Notes: generated by a model from the sequence alone, not told the origin. A stretch of DNA of 64,000 nucleotides from Serpentinimonas maccroryi (GCF_000828915.1 NZ_AP014569.1:2108001-2172000); one strand, 5' to 3'; positions 43,263 to 57,736 are shown, counted from the stretch's first letter. Numbers and translations: made by a program.

Positions 43263-44159
43263 ATGTCCAGCGACCGACTCCCGGAGATGACTCAGGCGCA
43301 ACGCGATCGGCTTGCGTTCGTTGATCTGCGCCTGCGGTTCGTAGGTGAGATCCGCCGCCAGGATCTGGTCGCCCGCTTCGACATCCAGGCGGCAGCCGCC
43401 ACACGCGACATCGCTCAGTACAAGGAGCTGGCGCCGCGCAACCTCGAGTACGACACCAAGGGCAAGGTCTACGTCCGGGCCTCGTGGTTCCGGCCGCTGT
43501 TCGACTTCCCCGCCGAGCGCGTCCTGACTTGGTTGTCGGAGGGATACGGCGACGGCGAGCCGATCCGCTGGAAGGGCGTCGTCCCGCAAGAAGGCACCGC
43601 CCTGCCGGCCCAGCTCGACCTAGAGATGCTTTCCGTCCTGACGCGGGCGATCCATCGCAACGCCGCTGTCGAGGTCTCCTACCGCGCGCTGTCGAGCGGG
43701 CTGACCACCCGGGAAATCGCGCCCTTCGCGCTCGCCAACAACGGCCAACGCTGGCACGTGCGCGCTTTCGACCGCCGCAGCGGCGAGTTCCGGGACTTCG
43801 TCCTAGCGCGCTTGGCCGACGCCAAGATGCTGCCCGGCCCGGTCAACGAGCACGAGCTGCCTGCACAGGACATCCAGTGGAACCGGGTCACTGAGCTCGA
43901 GCTGGTGCCGCACCCGGCCAACGTCCAGCACCCCGACACCATCGAAGCTGAGTACGGCATGGAGAACGGCGTGCTCAAGGTCCGGGCCCGTGCCGCGATG
44001 GCTGGCTACCTGCTGCGCCGCTGGAACGTCGACTGCACCGAAGACCACAGCCTCAAGAGCGGTGAGTTCCATCTCTGGCTGCGCAATCGCCAGGCGCTGT
44101 ACGGTGTCACCAACCTGGTGCTCGCCCCGGGCTATGGCGAGACAGGCAAGGGGAGCTGA
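43263..44159 (+). CDS. WYL-domain transcriptional regulator (BrxR/CapW type)
   Basis: 298 residues. An N-terminal winged helix (about 8-60, [24 protein letters not shown]) is followed by a WYL domain (about 120-200, AVEVSYRAL... [19 protein letters not shown]) and a C-terminal WCX-like dimer part. This three-part layout is that of BrxR and CapW, which repress BREX, CBASS and other defence operons and are released by a nucleic-acid-type ligand. It sits first in the operon, two bases before the helicase GTG. It probably binds the promoter at 43202-43230. Confidence 0.88.
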   Translation: MSSDRLPEMTQAQRDRLAFVDLRLRFVGEIRRQDLVARFDIQAAAATRDIAQYKELAPRNLEYDTKGKVYVRASWFRPLFDFPAERVLTWLSEGYGDGEPIRWKGVVPQEGTALPAQLDLEMLSVLTRAIHRNAAVEVSYRALSSGLTTREIAPFALANNGQRWHVRAFDRRSGEFRDFVLARLADAKMLPGPVNEHELPAQDIQWNRVTELELVPHPANVQHPDTIEAEYGMENGVLKVRARAAMAGYLLRRWNVDCTEDHSLKSGEFHLWLRNRQALYGVTNLVLAPGYGETGKGS

Positions 44160-44161
44160 GC

Positions 44162-47731
<3,570 letters not shown>

Positions 47732-47756
47732 TGGCCTTGCAGACGCGCCTAGAGAA

Positions 47757-47860
47757 ACGCCTCCACGAAGGAGGCGTCGGGCCAAGACTGCTCGCCTTGG
47801 CGGGGCACAAAGGAAAACGCCTCCGCGAAGGAGGCGTTGGGCCGGAGATGCGATCTCCGG
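47757..47860 (+). repeat. Three perfect hairpins between the helicase and NYN genes
   Basis: Hairpin 1 (47757-47777, arms ACGCCTCC/GGAGGCGT, loop ACGAA) and hairpin 2 (47817-47837, same arms, loop GCGAA) are exactly 60 bases apart, and each is followed by TSGGGCC. Hairpin 3 (47842-47860) has CCGGAGAT/ATCTCCGG around GCG. They fill the only gap of more than 60 bases in the operon (205 bases, 47732-47936). There is no T run, so they are not plain terminators. They may control downstream expression, stabilise mRNA ends, or be substrates for the nearby nucleases. Confidence 0.8.
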
Positions 47861-47936
47861 TGGGGTTGACAGCGCAAATTGTACATGCAGCCATCACCTC
47901 TGTAAAGGTAAATTTGGCCATCTGGGGGCAACGCCA

Positions 47937-48557
47937 ATGAGCCGGGTCGTTGCCTACGTGGATGGATTCAACCTCTATTTCGGCCTGCGCAGCAAGGGCT
48001 GGAAGAAGTATTACTGGTTGGACTTGTGCGCCTTGGCGACTCTACTGCTCAGGCCTGGCCAGACACTAGAGGGCGTTCACTACTTCACCTCGCGCATCCG
48101 AGCCAACGGGCGCAACGGCGCCGATATGCAGCGCCAGACCTCCTACCTCGAGGCCCTGGAAACCCGGTCCAAGCTTCGGTCGCACTTCGGCCACTATCTC
48201 GAAAAGCCCAAGCAGTGCCACCAGTGCGGCGCGCAATGGATGGACTACGAGGAAAAGATGACCGACGTCAACATTGCCATTCAACTGCTGACCGATGCCT
48301 ATGACGACCGCTTCGACACCGCGTTGCTGATCTCTGCCGACAGCGACCTCACCACGCCGGTCAGCGTCGTTCGTGCCCGATTTCCCGGCAAGAACATCAT
48401 CGTCGCCTTGCCGCCCAACCGCCGCTCGCACCAACTCACGCAGGCCGCCAGCGGCAGTTTCATCATCAACGAAACCGCTTACCGTCGCAGCCTGCTTCCG
48501 GTTCAAGTGCAGCGCGAAGACGGCTTCGTGCTTCAGCGCCCGGCGCATTGGCGATAG
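47937..48557 (+). CDS. NYN-domain protein (PIN-like ribonuclease fold)
   Basis: 206 residues from ATG 47937, preceded by GGGGGC. The NYN domain shows YVDGFNLYFGL (Asp 9, Asn 12), KMTDVNIAIQLLTDA (Asp 110) and LLISADSDLTTPV (Asp 135/137), the acidic residues expected for a metal-dependent RNase. A CHQCG pair near 94-97 may bind zinc. It is one of the genes between the helicase and methylase of the island, directly before the HEPN protein. A nuclease that cleaves RNA upon infection is the simplest guess. Confidence 0.88.
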   Translation: MSRVVAYVDGFNLYFGLRSKGWKKYYWLDLCALATLLLRPGQTLEGVHYFTSRIRANGRNGADMQRQTSYLEALETRSKLRSHFGHYLEKPKQCHQCGAQWMDYEEKMTDVNIAIQLLTDAYDDRFDTALLISADSDLTTPVSVVRARFPGKNIIVALPPNRRSHQLTQAASGSFIINETAYRRSLLPVQVQREDGFVLQRPAHWR

Positions 48558-48566
48558 GAGCACATC

Positions 48567-49610
48567 ATGATGCACCACGACACCTTTGACTCGCTGACTC
48601 GCAACGCCTTCGACTTCTTGGAGCGCGGCATCGCGGAGTTCGACAAGATGCCCAAGTATTCCGTCATCCACTTCTGCGCGGCGGTCGAGATGCTGCTCAA
48701 AGCGCGACTGATGAAGGAACACTGGTCGTTGATCGTCTCCAAACCCGATCAGGCCAACCTCGCCAAGTTCATGGCCGGGGACTTCATCTCGGTTACGCTG
48801 GAGGATTGCAGTGCACGGATTCGTGATGTCGCTGGCGAGGACATCGGCGACGACGCCTACAACAGCTTCCGCACGCTGGCGAAACATCGCAACAAGATGG
48901 TTCACTTCTTCCACCCTGAGATGGACAGCGTTTCCAAGGCAAAGGCACAGATTGTCGCCGAGCATTGCCGCTCGTGGTTCCACCTCCACCGCCTGTTGAG
49001 CCGGTGGGGCAACTACTTTCGCGAGTTCGATAAAGAGATAGCGCACGCGGACCGCGCGATGAAGGCGCACCGGAAGTACCTGCGCGCCAAGTTCAGAGCC
49101 CTCAAGACCGAACTGGACACAGCATGCAAGGCCGGCAACGCGCCGAGAGCGTGCAGTGCCTGCGGCTTCAAGGCAGCAATCCCCGACGACCTTGACGAAC
49201 AGATCGCGTCTCTGCGCTGTATGGTGTGCGATCACACCGAGACCCAAGTCGAGATCGAGTGCCCGCACTGCGGAAAGCCGGTCGTGATTGCCAACGAGGG
49301 CTACGCGACGTGTGAACATTGCGACGGCGCTATCAAACCCGAGCACCTAGTCGATGCACTGACCAAGGACGTGGTCGGTACGAAGGACTACTCCGAGACG
49401 GGTTTGCCGGCGAACTGCGAAGCCTGCGAGGGCTACCACACGGTCGTCGAGCGGGGAGATCACTACTTCTGCACGAGTTGCTTCGAGATCTCGGATCACG
49501 TCGAGACCTGCGGTTGGTGCAACGAGCTCAATACGGGCAACATGGAACACAGCTACTCGACAGGCTGCAGCAATTGCGATGGCAAGGTCGGCTGGGAAAA
49601 GGACGACTGA
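48567..49610 (+). CDS. HEPN-like protein with four zinc ribbons
   Basis: 347 residues (ATG 48567, with a second ATG next to it). The ribosome-binding sequence TAGGAG overlaps the preceding stop. The N-terminal 150 residues are helical with a HEPN-type active-site motif R-N-x3-H (RNKMVH, 108-113) in LAKHRNKMVHFF. The C-terminal half has eight CxxC pairs (CSAC, CMVC, CPHC, CEHC, CEAC, CTSC, CGWC, CSNC), which fit four zinc ribbons. HEPN proteins of this type cut RNA. The stop abuts the methylase ATG. HEPN assignment rests on the motif and helix pattern. Confidence 0.75.
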   Translation: MMHHDTFDSLTRNAFDFLERGIAEFDKMPKYSVIHFCAAVEMLLKARLMKEHWSLIVSKPDQANLAKFMAGDFISVTLEDCSARIRDVAGEDIGDDAYNSFRTLAKHRNKMVHFFHPEMDSVSKAKAQIVAEHCRSWFHLHRLLSRWGNYFREFDKEIAHADRAMKAHRKYLRAKFRALKTELDTACKAGNAPRACSACGFKAAIPDDLDEQIASLRCMVCDHTETQVEIECPHCGKPVVIANEGYATCEHCDGAIKPEHLVDALTKDVVGTKDYSETGLPANCEACEGYHTVVERGDHYFCTSCFEISDHVETCGWCNELNTGNMEHSYSTGCSNCDGKVGWEKDD

Positions 49611-52498
49611 ATGACAAATATCAAAGCCCCCAAAAAACTCATCGAAGTCGCCCTGCCGCTCGATGCCATCAACGCTGCCGCCACCTACGAGAAGCTTGTA
49701 AAGGTTGGAAAGCCACAGAGCATTCACTTGTGGTGGGCGCGGCGCCCGCTGGCGGCGGCGCGGGCGGTGCTGTTTGCGCAGATGGTCAACGACCCCGGCT
49801 ACCAGCAGGGCGGCGGCTTCAAGTACGGCGTCAACAAAGAGAAAGCCGCGCTGGAGCGCGAGCGCCTGTTCAAGATCATCGAAGACCTGGTGCTGTGGGA
49901 AAACACCAACAACGAGGAGGTGCTGGAGCGCGCCCGCGCCGAAATCCGGCGCTCGTGGCGTGAAACCTGCGAACTCAACAAAAACCACCCGCAAGCGGCC
50001 GCGCTGTTCAACCCCGACCAACTGCCCGGCTTTCATGACCCCTTTGCCGGCGGTGGCGCCATTCCGCTCGAGGCGCAGCGCCTGGGGCTGGAGAGCCATG
50101 CCAGCGACCTGAACCCGGTGGCGGTGACCATCAACAAGGCGATGATCGAAATTCCGCCGCGCTTTGCCGGCTGCGCGCCGGTGGGGCCGCGGCTGGCGCA
50201 CGACCGCCAAGCCGACCATGCGCAAGACTGGCGCGGCGCGCGCGGCTGGCCGAAGACGTGCGCCGCTACGGCGCTTGGATGCGCGCCCAGGCCGAGCAGC
50301 GCATCGGCCAACTGTACCCCAAGATCACCGTCAGCGCCGCGATGGTGGCCGAGCGCCCGGACTTGGCGCCCCTGCAAGGGCAGGCCCTAACCGTGATCGC
50401 TTGGCTGTGGGCGCGCACCGTGCGCAGCCCCAACCCCGCCTTCAGCCACGCCGAGGTGCCGCTGGCCTCGACTTTTGTGCTCTCGAGCAAGGCCGGCAAA
50501 GGCGCGTATGTGGTGCCGGTGCTGGAGGGGGAGGGTTACCGCTTTGCGGTGAAGGTGGGGGAGGCGCCGGCAGAGGCAGCCGAAGGGACGGCTGCGGGCA
50601 AGCGGGGGGGCTTTTACTGCCTGCTGTCGCGTTCACCGATCGACTACCAATACATCCGCAGCGAGGGTGCGGCAGGGCGGATGGGCGCGCGGCTGATGGC
50701 GATCGTTGCCGAAGGCGCGCGCGGCCGCATCTACTTGGCGCCAACCGAGGAGCACGAGGCAATCGCTCGCAAAGCAGCGCCCGCCTGGCGACCCGAGGTC
50801 AAGCTGCATGGAAAATGCCGCGTCAACGTGAGCAATTACGGACTCGACACCTACGGCGACCTGTTCACCCCGCGCCAACTCGTGGCGCTGACCACCTTTT
50901 CCGATCTGGTGCCGGAAGCCATCGAACGCTGCCGGCAGGATGCCTTGGCCGCTGGACTGCCAGACGACGGGCTCGGCCTCGACGCCGGCGGGAATGGTCC
51001 GACCGCATACGCAGAAGCAGTTGGTGTCTACTTGGCATTCGCGCTCAGCCGGACAGCGGACTGGGGAAATTCATTATCACGCTGGGAGTCTAAGGCACAA
51101 GTGCCGCAGCAGCTCTTTGGACGCCATGCGATACCTATGATCTGGGACTTTGCCGAGGCAAATATTCTTGGGTCCAGTACAGGCTCCTTGGATGCATCTA
51201 CTCAGAACATCTACAAGAGCTTTGTAAAGAGTTCCGCTGAGTTTGTAATCCCGGGCCATGCGCTACTGGATGATGCACAGACACAGGGAATAACCGCTCA
51301 ACGGGTGGTTTCGACCGATCCGCCCTATTACGACAACATCGGTTACGCGGATCTGTCCGATTTCTTTTATGTTTGGCTGCGCAAATGTCTCAGGCAAATT
51401 TTTCCCGGCCTGTATGCGACGGTCGCCGTCCCCAAGGCCCAAGAGTTGGTTGCAACGCCGTACCGACACGGAAGCAAGGAAAAGGCGGAGGCTTTCTTTC
51501 TAGACGGCATGACCCGGGCGATGCACAACTTGGCCGAACAGGCGCACCCGGCTTTCCCGATCACCATCTACTACGCTTTCAAACAAAACGAGACTTCAGA
51601 TACGACCGGCACGACCAGTACCGGATGGGAGACCTTCTTGGAAGCAGTTATTAGAGCTGGTTTTGCTATTTGTGGCACATGGCCCATGCGGACAGAGATG
51701 GGCAGTCGAATGATCAGCGCGGGCACAAATGCCCTTGCGTCTAGCATCGTTCTCGTCTGCCGCCAGCGCGTCGCCAACGCCGCCAGCGTCAGCCGGCGCG
51801 AATTCATCCGCGAACTCAACGCCGCGCTGCCGGGCGCGCTCGACGAAATGACCCGCGGCGGCGTCAACTCCCCGGTGGCGCCGGTGGACTTGAGCCAGGC
51901 CATCATCGGCCCCGGCATGGCGATCTTCAGCCAGTACGCCGCCGTGCTCGAGGCCGACGGCACGCCGATGGGCGTCAAGACCGCGCTGCAACTCATCAAC
52001 CGTTTTTTGGCCGAGGACGACTTCGACCACGACACCCAGTTCTGCCTGCACTGGTTCGAGCAGTTTGGCTGGTCGGTGGCCGGCTTTGGCGACGCCAACA
52101 CCCTCGCCCAATCGAAGGGCACGGCGGTCACCGCACTGGTCAACGCCGGCGTGCTCGAATCCAGCAAGGGCCAAGCGCGCCTGCTGCGCTGGGCCGAGCT
52201 GCCGCCCGGCTGGGCACCCGAGACCGACACCCGGCTGCCGGTGTGGGAGGCGCTGCACCAGCTCATCCGCGCGCTCAACCATGCCGGCGAATCCGCAGCC
52301 GGGGCGCTGCTGGCCCGCATGCCCTCGCGCGCCGAACCCATGCGCGCGCTGGCCTACCGGCTCTACACGCTGTGCGAGCGCAAAGGCTGGGCCGACGACG
52401 CCCGCGCCTACAATGAACTCGTCACCGCCTGGAGCGGCATCGAGCAAGCGGCAGGCGAAGCCGGACTGGTCGGCGCGCAGGCGCAATTCGATATTTGA
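49611..52498 (+). pseudogene. DUF1156 DNA methyltransferase (Hma methylase), split by a one-base frameshift
   Basis: Two overlapping frames (49611-50390 and 50258-52498) together encode one DUF1156 protein of about 962 residues. The first holds [16 protein letters not shown] and the AdoMet motif [13 protein letters not shown] (143-155). The second holds PNPAFSH and the catalytic [13 protein letters not shown]. The protein reads through if one C is restored at about 50246, turning GGCTGGCC into GGCCTGGCC and giving continuous [13 protein letters not shown] at codon 212. The gene thus appears broken or misassembled. It is an adenine methylase type, expected to mark self DNA. Confidence 0.88.
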
Positions 52499-52510
52499 AG
52501 GAGCGGTCTC

Positions 52511-54229
52511 GTGCAGAACAAGAAGCTGTCTATCCGCAAGCTGGTTTCGTACCTGAACAACGATGAGTCCGAGTGGGGTGGTTTCTGGCTCCCGAACATC
52601 CAGCGTCCGTTCGTCTGGAGCGAAGAGCAGATTTGCAGGTTGTCCGACTCGATCATGCGCGAGTACCCGATCAGCACCCTGTTGGTCTGGAAGACAAAAG
52701 AGCCCGTCAAGCACCGGCGCTTCATTGACCTCTACCACAGCGGTGTCAAGCTAACCGACTATTACGTGCCCGACAACACGCGCCCGAAGATGATGGTGCT
52801 CGATGGGCAGCAACGCCTACAAAGCCTGTTCATTGGATTGAAGGGCAGCTACGAAGGCAAAGAACTCTACTTTGACGTGCTCAGCGGACAGCAGAAAGCT
52901 GCTCCGGAGGACATTCGCTACCGCTTCGCCTTCAAGGCAAAAGCGCAAGTGCATTGGCCTTGGGTGCGGTTTAAGGACATCGTTTTCCAAACAAACAAGC
53001 CGGATCCTCAGATTGCTAGGGAAGTGCGCAAGGCGGCGCCGAATGACCTTTCAGAGTCCGAAGACGATCTGCTGCAGCTGAATATCTCTCGAGCACGGCA
53101 GGAGTTCGTCAACGACGACAATTTGACCTATCAGGAACTCGACGGCATCGATAACCCCGACGCCTACCGTCTGGATGACATCGTAGAGATTTTTATCCGC
53201 GCCAATTCCGGCGGCACCAAGCTTGGCAAGTCGGACCTCTTGTTCTCGCTTCTGACCTCCAGTTGGGACGACGCCGATGGCGCGATGGAAGCATTGCTTG
53301 AAGATTTGAACCAAGGCGGCTTCGACTTCGACCGCGATTTCGTACTGAAGGCCTGCTTGACGGCGCTCGGTCGCGGTGCCCGTTACGAAGTCAGCAAGTT
53401 TCGCGACGGCAAAACCAAGGAGGAGATCGTCGAGAAGTGGGAGGATCTGTCAAACGCAATAAAATCGGTTCGGGACTTCGTCGTCAGCAAGACCTACATC
53501 AGGTCCGACAAGGCCATGCCCTCGTACTTGGCACTCATACCGTTGATCTTCTACCGGTATCACTTCCCGGAGAAGTTCGCGAACAACACCGGCCTTGCTG
53601 AGTTTCTGCTACGCGCCCTGATCACCGGCGTGTTCAGCGGCGGGCCCGACAATCTCATCGACAAGCTGGTGCGAAGCATTCAAGAGGACGGTGATTTCGT
53701 ATTGCCGGAGGTCTACGGTGTAGTGCGTGCTGATGGCCGCAACCTTGAGATCACTCCCGATGTGATCTTCAAGCAGGGCTACGGCTCGAACGCCATCCAT
53801 CTGTTTTTCAACCTCTGGTATCGGGACTTCAACTACACGCCTGCCTTTTCCGGCAACGGCCCCCAAGTGGATCATATCTTTCCGCAGAGCCTGTTGAAGA
53901 CAATCAAGGACATCAATCAAGACACGGGTAAGCGCAACCTTCTTCACTTTCGACAGGAGCAGCGCGACCAGATTGCCAATTGCATGCTGCTCACGGCTGA
54001 TGAAAACGGATTCGTTGCAAAGAGCGGGAAACCGCCAAAGGAGTGGTTCGCCAGAAGTCGATTCGATTCCGACGAGGCGCACCGTCGCTATCTCGAGATG
54101 CACTTGATTCCGAATGACCCAGCGCTATGGGAGCTTGAGCGCTTTGAGGACTTCATCGAAGCGCGCAAGGCGTTGATCAAAGACAAGTTCCGCTACATGC
54201 TACAGACCGTCGGAGGAACTACAGCATGA
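52511..54229 (+). CDS. DUF262 / HNH protein (GmrSD-like)
   Basis: 572 residues, GTG start. The N-terminal DUF262 (ParB/sulfiredoxin-like) domain has [14 protein letters not shown] and [11 protein letters not shown] (about 95-110). [11 protein letters not shown] lies near 238. The C-terminal part has the HNH-type DHIFPQSLL and [10 protein letters not shown] of DUF1524-like nucleases. GmrSD and related proteins are NTP-dependent type IV restriction enzymes for modified DNA. The gene sits between the methylase and DUF499 ATPase, and its stop overlaps the next ATG (ATGA). It may cut DNA that the system marks as foreign. Confidence 0.87.
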   Translation: MQNKKLSIRKLVSYLNNDESEWGGFWLPNIQRPFVWSEEQICRLSDSIMREYPISTLLVWKTKEPVKHRRFIDLYHSGVKLTDYYVPDNTRPKMMVLDGQQRLQSLFIGLKGSYEGKELYFDVLSGQQKAAPEDIRYRFAFKAKAQVHWPWVRFKDIVFQTNKPDPQIAREVRKAAPNDLSESEDDLLQLNISRARQEFVNDDNLTYQELDGIDNPDAYRLDDIVEIFIRANSGGTKLGKSDLLFSLLTSSWDDADGAMEALLEDLNQGGFDFDRDFVLKACLTALGRGARYEVSKFRDGKTKEEIVEKWEDLSNAIKSVRDFVVSKTYIRSDKAMPSYLALIPLIFYRYHFPEKFANNTGLAEFLLRALITGVFSGGPDNLIDKLVRSIQEDGDFVLPEVYGVVRADGRNLEITPDVIFKQGYGSNAIHLFFNLWYRDFNYTPAFSGNGPQVDHIFPQSLLKTIKDINQDTGKRNLLHFRQEQRDQIANCMLLTADENGFVAKSGKPPKEWFARSRFDSDEAHRRYLEMHLIPNDPALWELERFEDFIEARKALIKDKFRYMLQTVGGTTA

Positions 54230-57078
54230 CCATAAAGCCTTGGCGGCAGATAGCTGTGCCGCACGCCGACGTGCTCAAAGGCACGTTCCAGCAGGCCGAG
54301 TTTGCCGCCGACCTGTCGCGCGTGCACGCGGGCACGGCCAGCGCCGAGTACCAGGACCCGGCGTTGTTTTTCCAGCGCACCTTCATCACCGAGGGCATGC
54401 GCCTGCTGCTCGACTCGGTGCTCAAGCGCCTGTCGGGCCAAGGCGGCGACCCGGTCATCCAGTTGCAGACGGCCTTTGGTGGCGGCAAGACGCACACCAT
54501 GCTGGCGGTGTATCACTTGGCCAAAGGCGAGGTGCCGGCCAGCGACTTGCAGGGTGTGGCGGCCATTCTGGATGCGGCGCAGATCACCGAGCTGCCGCGC
54601 GCCCGCATCGCGGTGCTCGACGGCATCAAGTCCTCGCCCAACCAGCCCATCAAGCGCGATGGGCAGGCGCTGCGCACGCTGTGGGGCGACCTAGCATGGC
54701 AACTGGGCGGATCGGACGGCTACGCGCTGGTGGCCGATGCCGACATGTCGGGCACATCGCCCGGCAAAGCGGTGCTAGAGACGCTGCTAGCCCAGTGTGC
54801 GCCATGCGTGATCCTGATCGACGAGCTGGTGGCTTATGTGCGCCAGTTCGAGGACGGCAAGGCGCTCAGCGGCGGCAGCTTCGATTCCAACCTGTCGTTC
54901 GTGCAGGCGCTGACCGAGGCGTTGAAGGCCGTACCCACGGCGGTGCTGTTGGCCTCGCTGCCCGAGTCGGACAAGGAAGCCGGCAGCCAGCGCGGCGTGA
55001 AGGCGCTTGAGGCACTGGCGCACCACTTCGGCCGCGTGCAGGCGCTGTGGAAGCCAGTGGCCACCGAGGAGGCCTTCGAGATCGTGCGCCGGCGCCTGTT
55101 CGCCTCGATCAACGACAGGCTGGCGATGGAGTCGGTGTGCCGCGCCTTTGCCGACTTCTACACCACCCACCGCGACGACTTTCCCGCCGAGACGCAAGAG
55201 AGCCGCTACTTCGAGCGCCTGGTGCACGCCTACCCGATACACCCCGAGGTGTTCGACCGGCTGTACGAAGACTGGTCCACGCTCGACAACTTCCAGCGCA
55301 CCCGCGGCGTGCTCAAGATGATGGCCAAGGTCATCCACCGGCTGTGGAAGGACGGTAACAACGACCCGCTGATCATGCCGGGCAGCCTGCCGCTGTACGA
55401 CGCCGATGTGCGCAACGAGGTCATCTACTACCTGCCGCAAGGTTGGGACCCCGTTCTGGAGCGCGACGTGGACGGCGAGCGCGCCGAGACCACTGAGATC
55501 GAGAACAAGGACACTCGCTTTGGCAGCGTGCAGGCTTGCCGCCGTGCCGCGCGTTCGGTGTTCCTCGGGAGCGCGCCCAGCACCACGAACCAGCTGGTGC
55601 GGGGCTTGGAGCTGGAGCGTGTGCTGCTCGGCAGCGTTCAGCCCGGCCAGCAGATCGGGCTATTCAAAGATGCACTGCGCCGGCTCGGTGACCGGCTGCA
55701 TTACCTGAACCACGCCAACAACCGTTTCTGGCTCGACACGCGGCCCAACTTGCGCCGCGAAATGGAAGAGCGCAAGCGCCGCTTCCAGGACAAAGAGGAC
55801 GTGTTCCCGACCGTCCGCGAGCGCGTGCAGCGCGGCTTTGCCAGCGGGGTGTTCGGTGGCATCCACGTGTTCACCGATAGCGGCGACGTGCCCGACGACT
55901 GGGCGCTCCGCCTGGTGGTGCTGCCCCCCGATGCCGCATTCAGCAAGAGCGGCCAGAGCTTGGGCATAGACCGCGCGGGCGAGATCCTCAAGAAGCGCGG
56001 CGACCAGCCCCGCTTCAAACAGAACCGCTTGATCTTCCTGGCGGCCGACTACGACAGCGTCAGCCGCCTGAAGGACCATGTGCGCTCGTTCCTGGCCTGG
56101 CGAAGCATCGTTGCCGACTACAAGGACAACCGCATCGTCCTGGACAACCTCATGGCCAAGCAGGCAAGCGCCAGTCTGGAGCAGGCCGAAGAGACCGTGC
56201 GGCGCATGATCCGCGAGACCTACAAGTGGATCGTGGCGCCGATGCAGGAGGCTCGACCCGGAAAGGGCTTGTCCGAACTGCGGTGGGAGCACTTACAGGT
56301 CAACCCGAGCGCGCAGAACTGGTCGCAGGAAGTCGAGCGCGTGCTCAAGGACAACGAGCTGCTCATCAACGAGTGGGCGCCGATCCACTTGGCCAAGGTG
56401 CTGCGCGACTGGTTCTGGAAGGACGACGCCAAGGAGACCAGCGCCTTGAACGTCTGGCAGCAGAGCTGCCAACAGCTTTACCTGCCCCGCCTGAAGGACG
56501 ACACGGTTTTTCAGCAGACGCTGGCCGCTGGCACCGAGAGCCGCGACTTTTACGGCTTCGCACAGGGCAAGGAAGACGGGCGCTACCTAGGCTTCAGCTA
56601 CGGCAAGCGCACGTCGCTGATCATGGACACCTCGCTGCTGCTGATCGAGCCGTTCGCTGCGGCGGCCTACATGGAGGCGCTGCGTGTGGCAGAAGAAGCC
56701 TCGCGCGCCAAAGCCGCTGACACCAGCGCGGGCGCATCCACCACGACCGTGACCACCGGCGGTGGTGGTGACACACCGCGCATCGAAGACTCGGGCAAGG
56801 GCGGATATCCGTCAGGAACGGGCGCGGCCGGCCAGGCCTTGAAGAAGCAGTTCTACGGCAGCATCGAGATCGACCCGATCCTGGCGAAGAAGCAGTTCGC
56901 CGACCTGGTCGACGAGGTTGTCCAGCACTTCACCATGCGCACCGGCGTGAAGGTCAAGATCGCCATCGAGATCCAGGCCGAGTCGGCCACCGGCTTCGAC
57001 GACGGGCTACAGCGCACGGTGAAGGAGAACTGCAACGTGCTGAAGTTCAAGAACGCCGAGTTCGAGTCGGGCGAGTAA
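54226..57078 (+). CDS. DUF499-domain ATPase (Hma ATPase)
   Basis: 950 residues. The AAA-type core has Walker [12 protein letters not shown] (83-93) and Walker [13 protein letters not shown] (near 190-200). The rest is helical. A Thr/Ser/Gly-rich linker lies near 835-865 and a conserved C-terminal part follows. DUF499 proteins are constant partners of the DUF1156 methylases. They probably supply energy for target recognition or translocation. ATGA overlap with the DUF262 gene shows coupling. Confidence 0.9.
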   Translation: MTIKPWRQIAVPHADVLKGTFQQAEFAADLSRVHAGTASAEYQDPALFFQRTFITEGMRLLLDSVLKRLSGQGGDPVIQLQTAFGGGKTHTMLAVYHLAKGEVPASDLQGVAAILDAAQITELPRARIAVLDGIKSSPNQPIKRDGQALRTLWGDLAWQLGGSDGYALVADADMSGTSPGKAVLETLLAQCAPCVILIDELVAYVRQFEDGKALSGGSFDSNLSFVQALTEALKAVPTAVLLASLPESDKEAGSQRGVKALEALAHHFGRVQALWKPVATEEAFEIVRRRLFASINDRLAMESVCRAFADFYTTHRDDFPAETQESRYFERLVHAYPIHPEVFDRLYEDWSTLDNFQRTRGVLKMMAKVIHRLWKDGNNDPLIMPGSLPLYDADVRNEVIYYLPQGWDPVLERDVDGERAETTEIENKDTRFGSVQACRRAARSVFLGSAPSTTNQLVRGLELERVLLGSVQPGQQIGLFKDALRRLGDRLHYLNHANNRFWLDTRPNLRREMEERKRRFQDKEDVFPTVRERVQRGFASGVFGGIHVFTDSGDVPDDWALRLVVLPPDAAFSKSGQSLGIDRAGEILKKRGDQPRFKQNRLIFLAADYDSVSRLKDHVRSFLAWRSIVADYKDNRIVLDNLMAKQASASLEQAEETVRRMIRETYKWIVAPMQEARPGKGLSELRWEHLQVNPSAQNWSQEVERVLKDNELLINEWAPIHLAKVLRDWFWKDDAKETSALNVWQQSCQQLYLPRLKDDTVFQQTLAAGTESRDFYGFAQGKEDGRYLGFSYGKRTSLIMDTSLLLIEPFAAAAYMEALRVAEEASRAKAADTSAGASTTTVTTGGGGDTPRIEDSGKGGYPSGTGAAGQALKKQFYGSIEIDPILAKKQFADLVDEVVQHFTMRTGVKVKIAIEIQAESATGFDDGLQRTVKENCNVLKFKNAEFESGE

Positions 57079-57089
57079 GGAGATCTGCC

Positions 57090-57320
57090 GTGGGCATCAT
57101 CGACAAGACCACCTACCGCCTGACCTGTCCGCAGTGCGGCGCGTCCGAAACGGCCGACGTACTCGACAAGGGGTCGAACTGGAGCGGTTCACAATGGCAG
57201 AGTGGCGCGAAGTTCGAGCGCTTCGACACGACGTGGTCAGGTGGTGGCAGCGCAGAGCCCGATCTTGTCTCGGCGACCTGCAAACTGTGCTCCGTTCCCG
57301 CTCAACGGGAAGTCCGGTAG
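57090..57320 (+). CDS. Small zinc-ribbon protein
   Basis: 76 residues with GTG start 57090, directly after AAGGAG (57077-57082) that overlaps the DUF499 stop. CPQCG near residues 13-17 and CKLC near 64-67 form a zinc ribbon. The middle is rich in Trp, Ser and Gly. It is the last gene of the island operon. The C-terminus (SVPAQREVR) may be altered where island DNA meets the flank. It may be a small regulator or an adaptor. Function is unknown. Confidence 0.65.
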   Translation: MGIIDKTTYRLTCPQCGASETADVLDKGSNWSGSQWQSGAKFERFDTTWSGGGSAEPDLVSATCKLCSVPAQREVR

Positions 57321-57671
57321 GTCCAACCAGTTCGACTGGGTCATGCAGCCAGCGACATAGCCCGGTTATTGTTCTGAAGGTTCCAGACGTCACCAAGCAT
57401 GTCGGGCAACCTCCGGTACATGTTGAGCAACTTGCCTCGTCATGAAGCAGCCAAGTTTGACTCCAGTCTGCTCGCATCAGAACCAATGTTGGCGACCAAC
57501 ACCGGTTGCTCGACGCACGCACAACTCGTTGTCGGCCACAGGGTTTTTGCGTGTGCTCCGGTGTAGCAGTTGGCGCAAGTTTCGCCAGAACCGAGAGCAA
57601 TAGAGAGTCGAACCGGGCGACTTCAGGGCGCCGGCCGGCCACGGCGTGGCACGCGCAGATCGGCGCCTAAG
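57321..57671. other. Gene-free right end of the defence island
   Basis: About 350 bases with no convincing gene. It holds the right copy of repeat A (57454-57511) and, after about 160 bases absent at the left junction, leads to repeat B. Short frames on both strands here have unnatural composition (many Arg, Ser, Trp). Their shared stretches with the left end are explained by the repeats. Confidence 0.6.
57454..57511. repeat. Right copy of direct repeat A
   Basis: It matches 42794-42851, ending with the identical GACCAACACCGGTTGCTC. Unlike the left copy it is separated from repeat B by about 160 bases. The left junction is therefore a shortened form of this one, or this one has gained an insert. 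Confidence 0.8.
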
Positions 57672-57736
57672 CCCGCGTGGCGTCGCGAAATCCGGCAACA
57701 AAAAAGCCCAACTGATAACGGTTGGGCTTGGGATGG

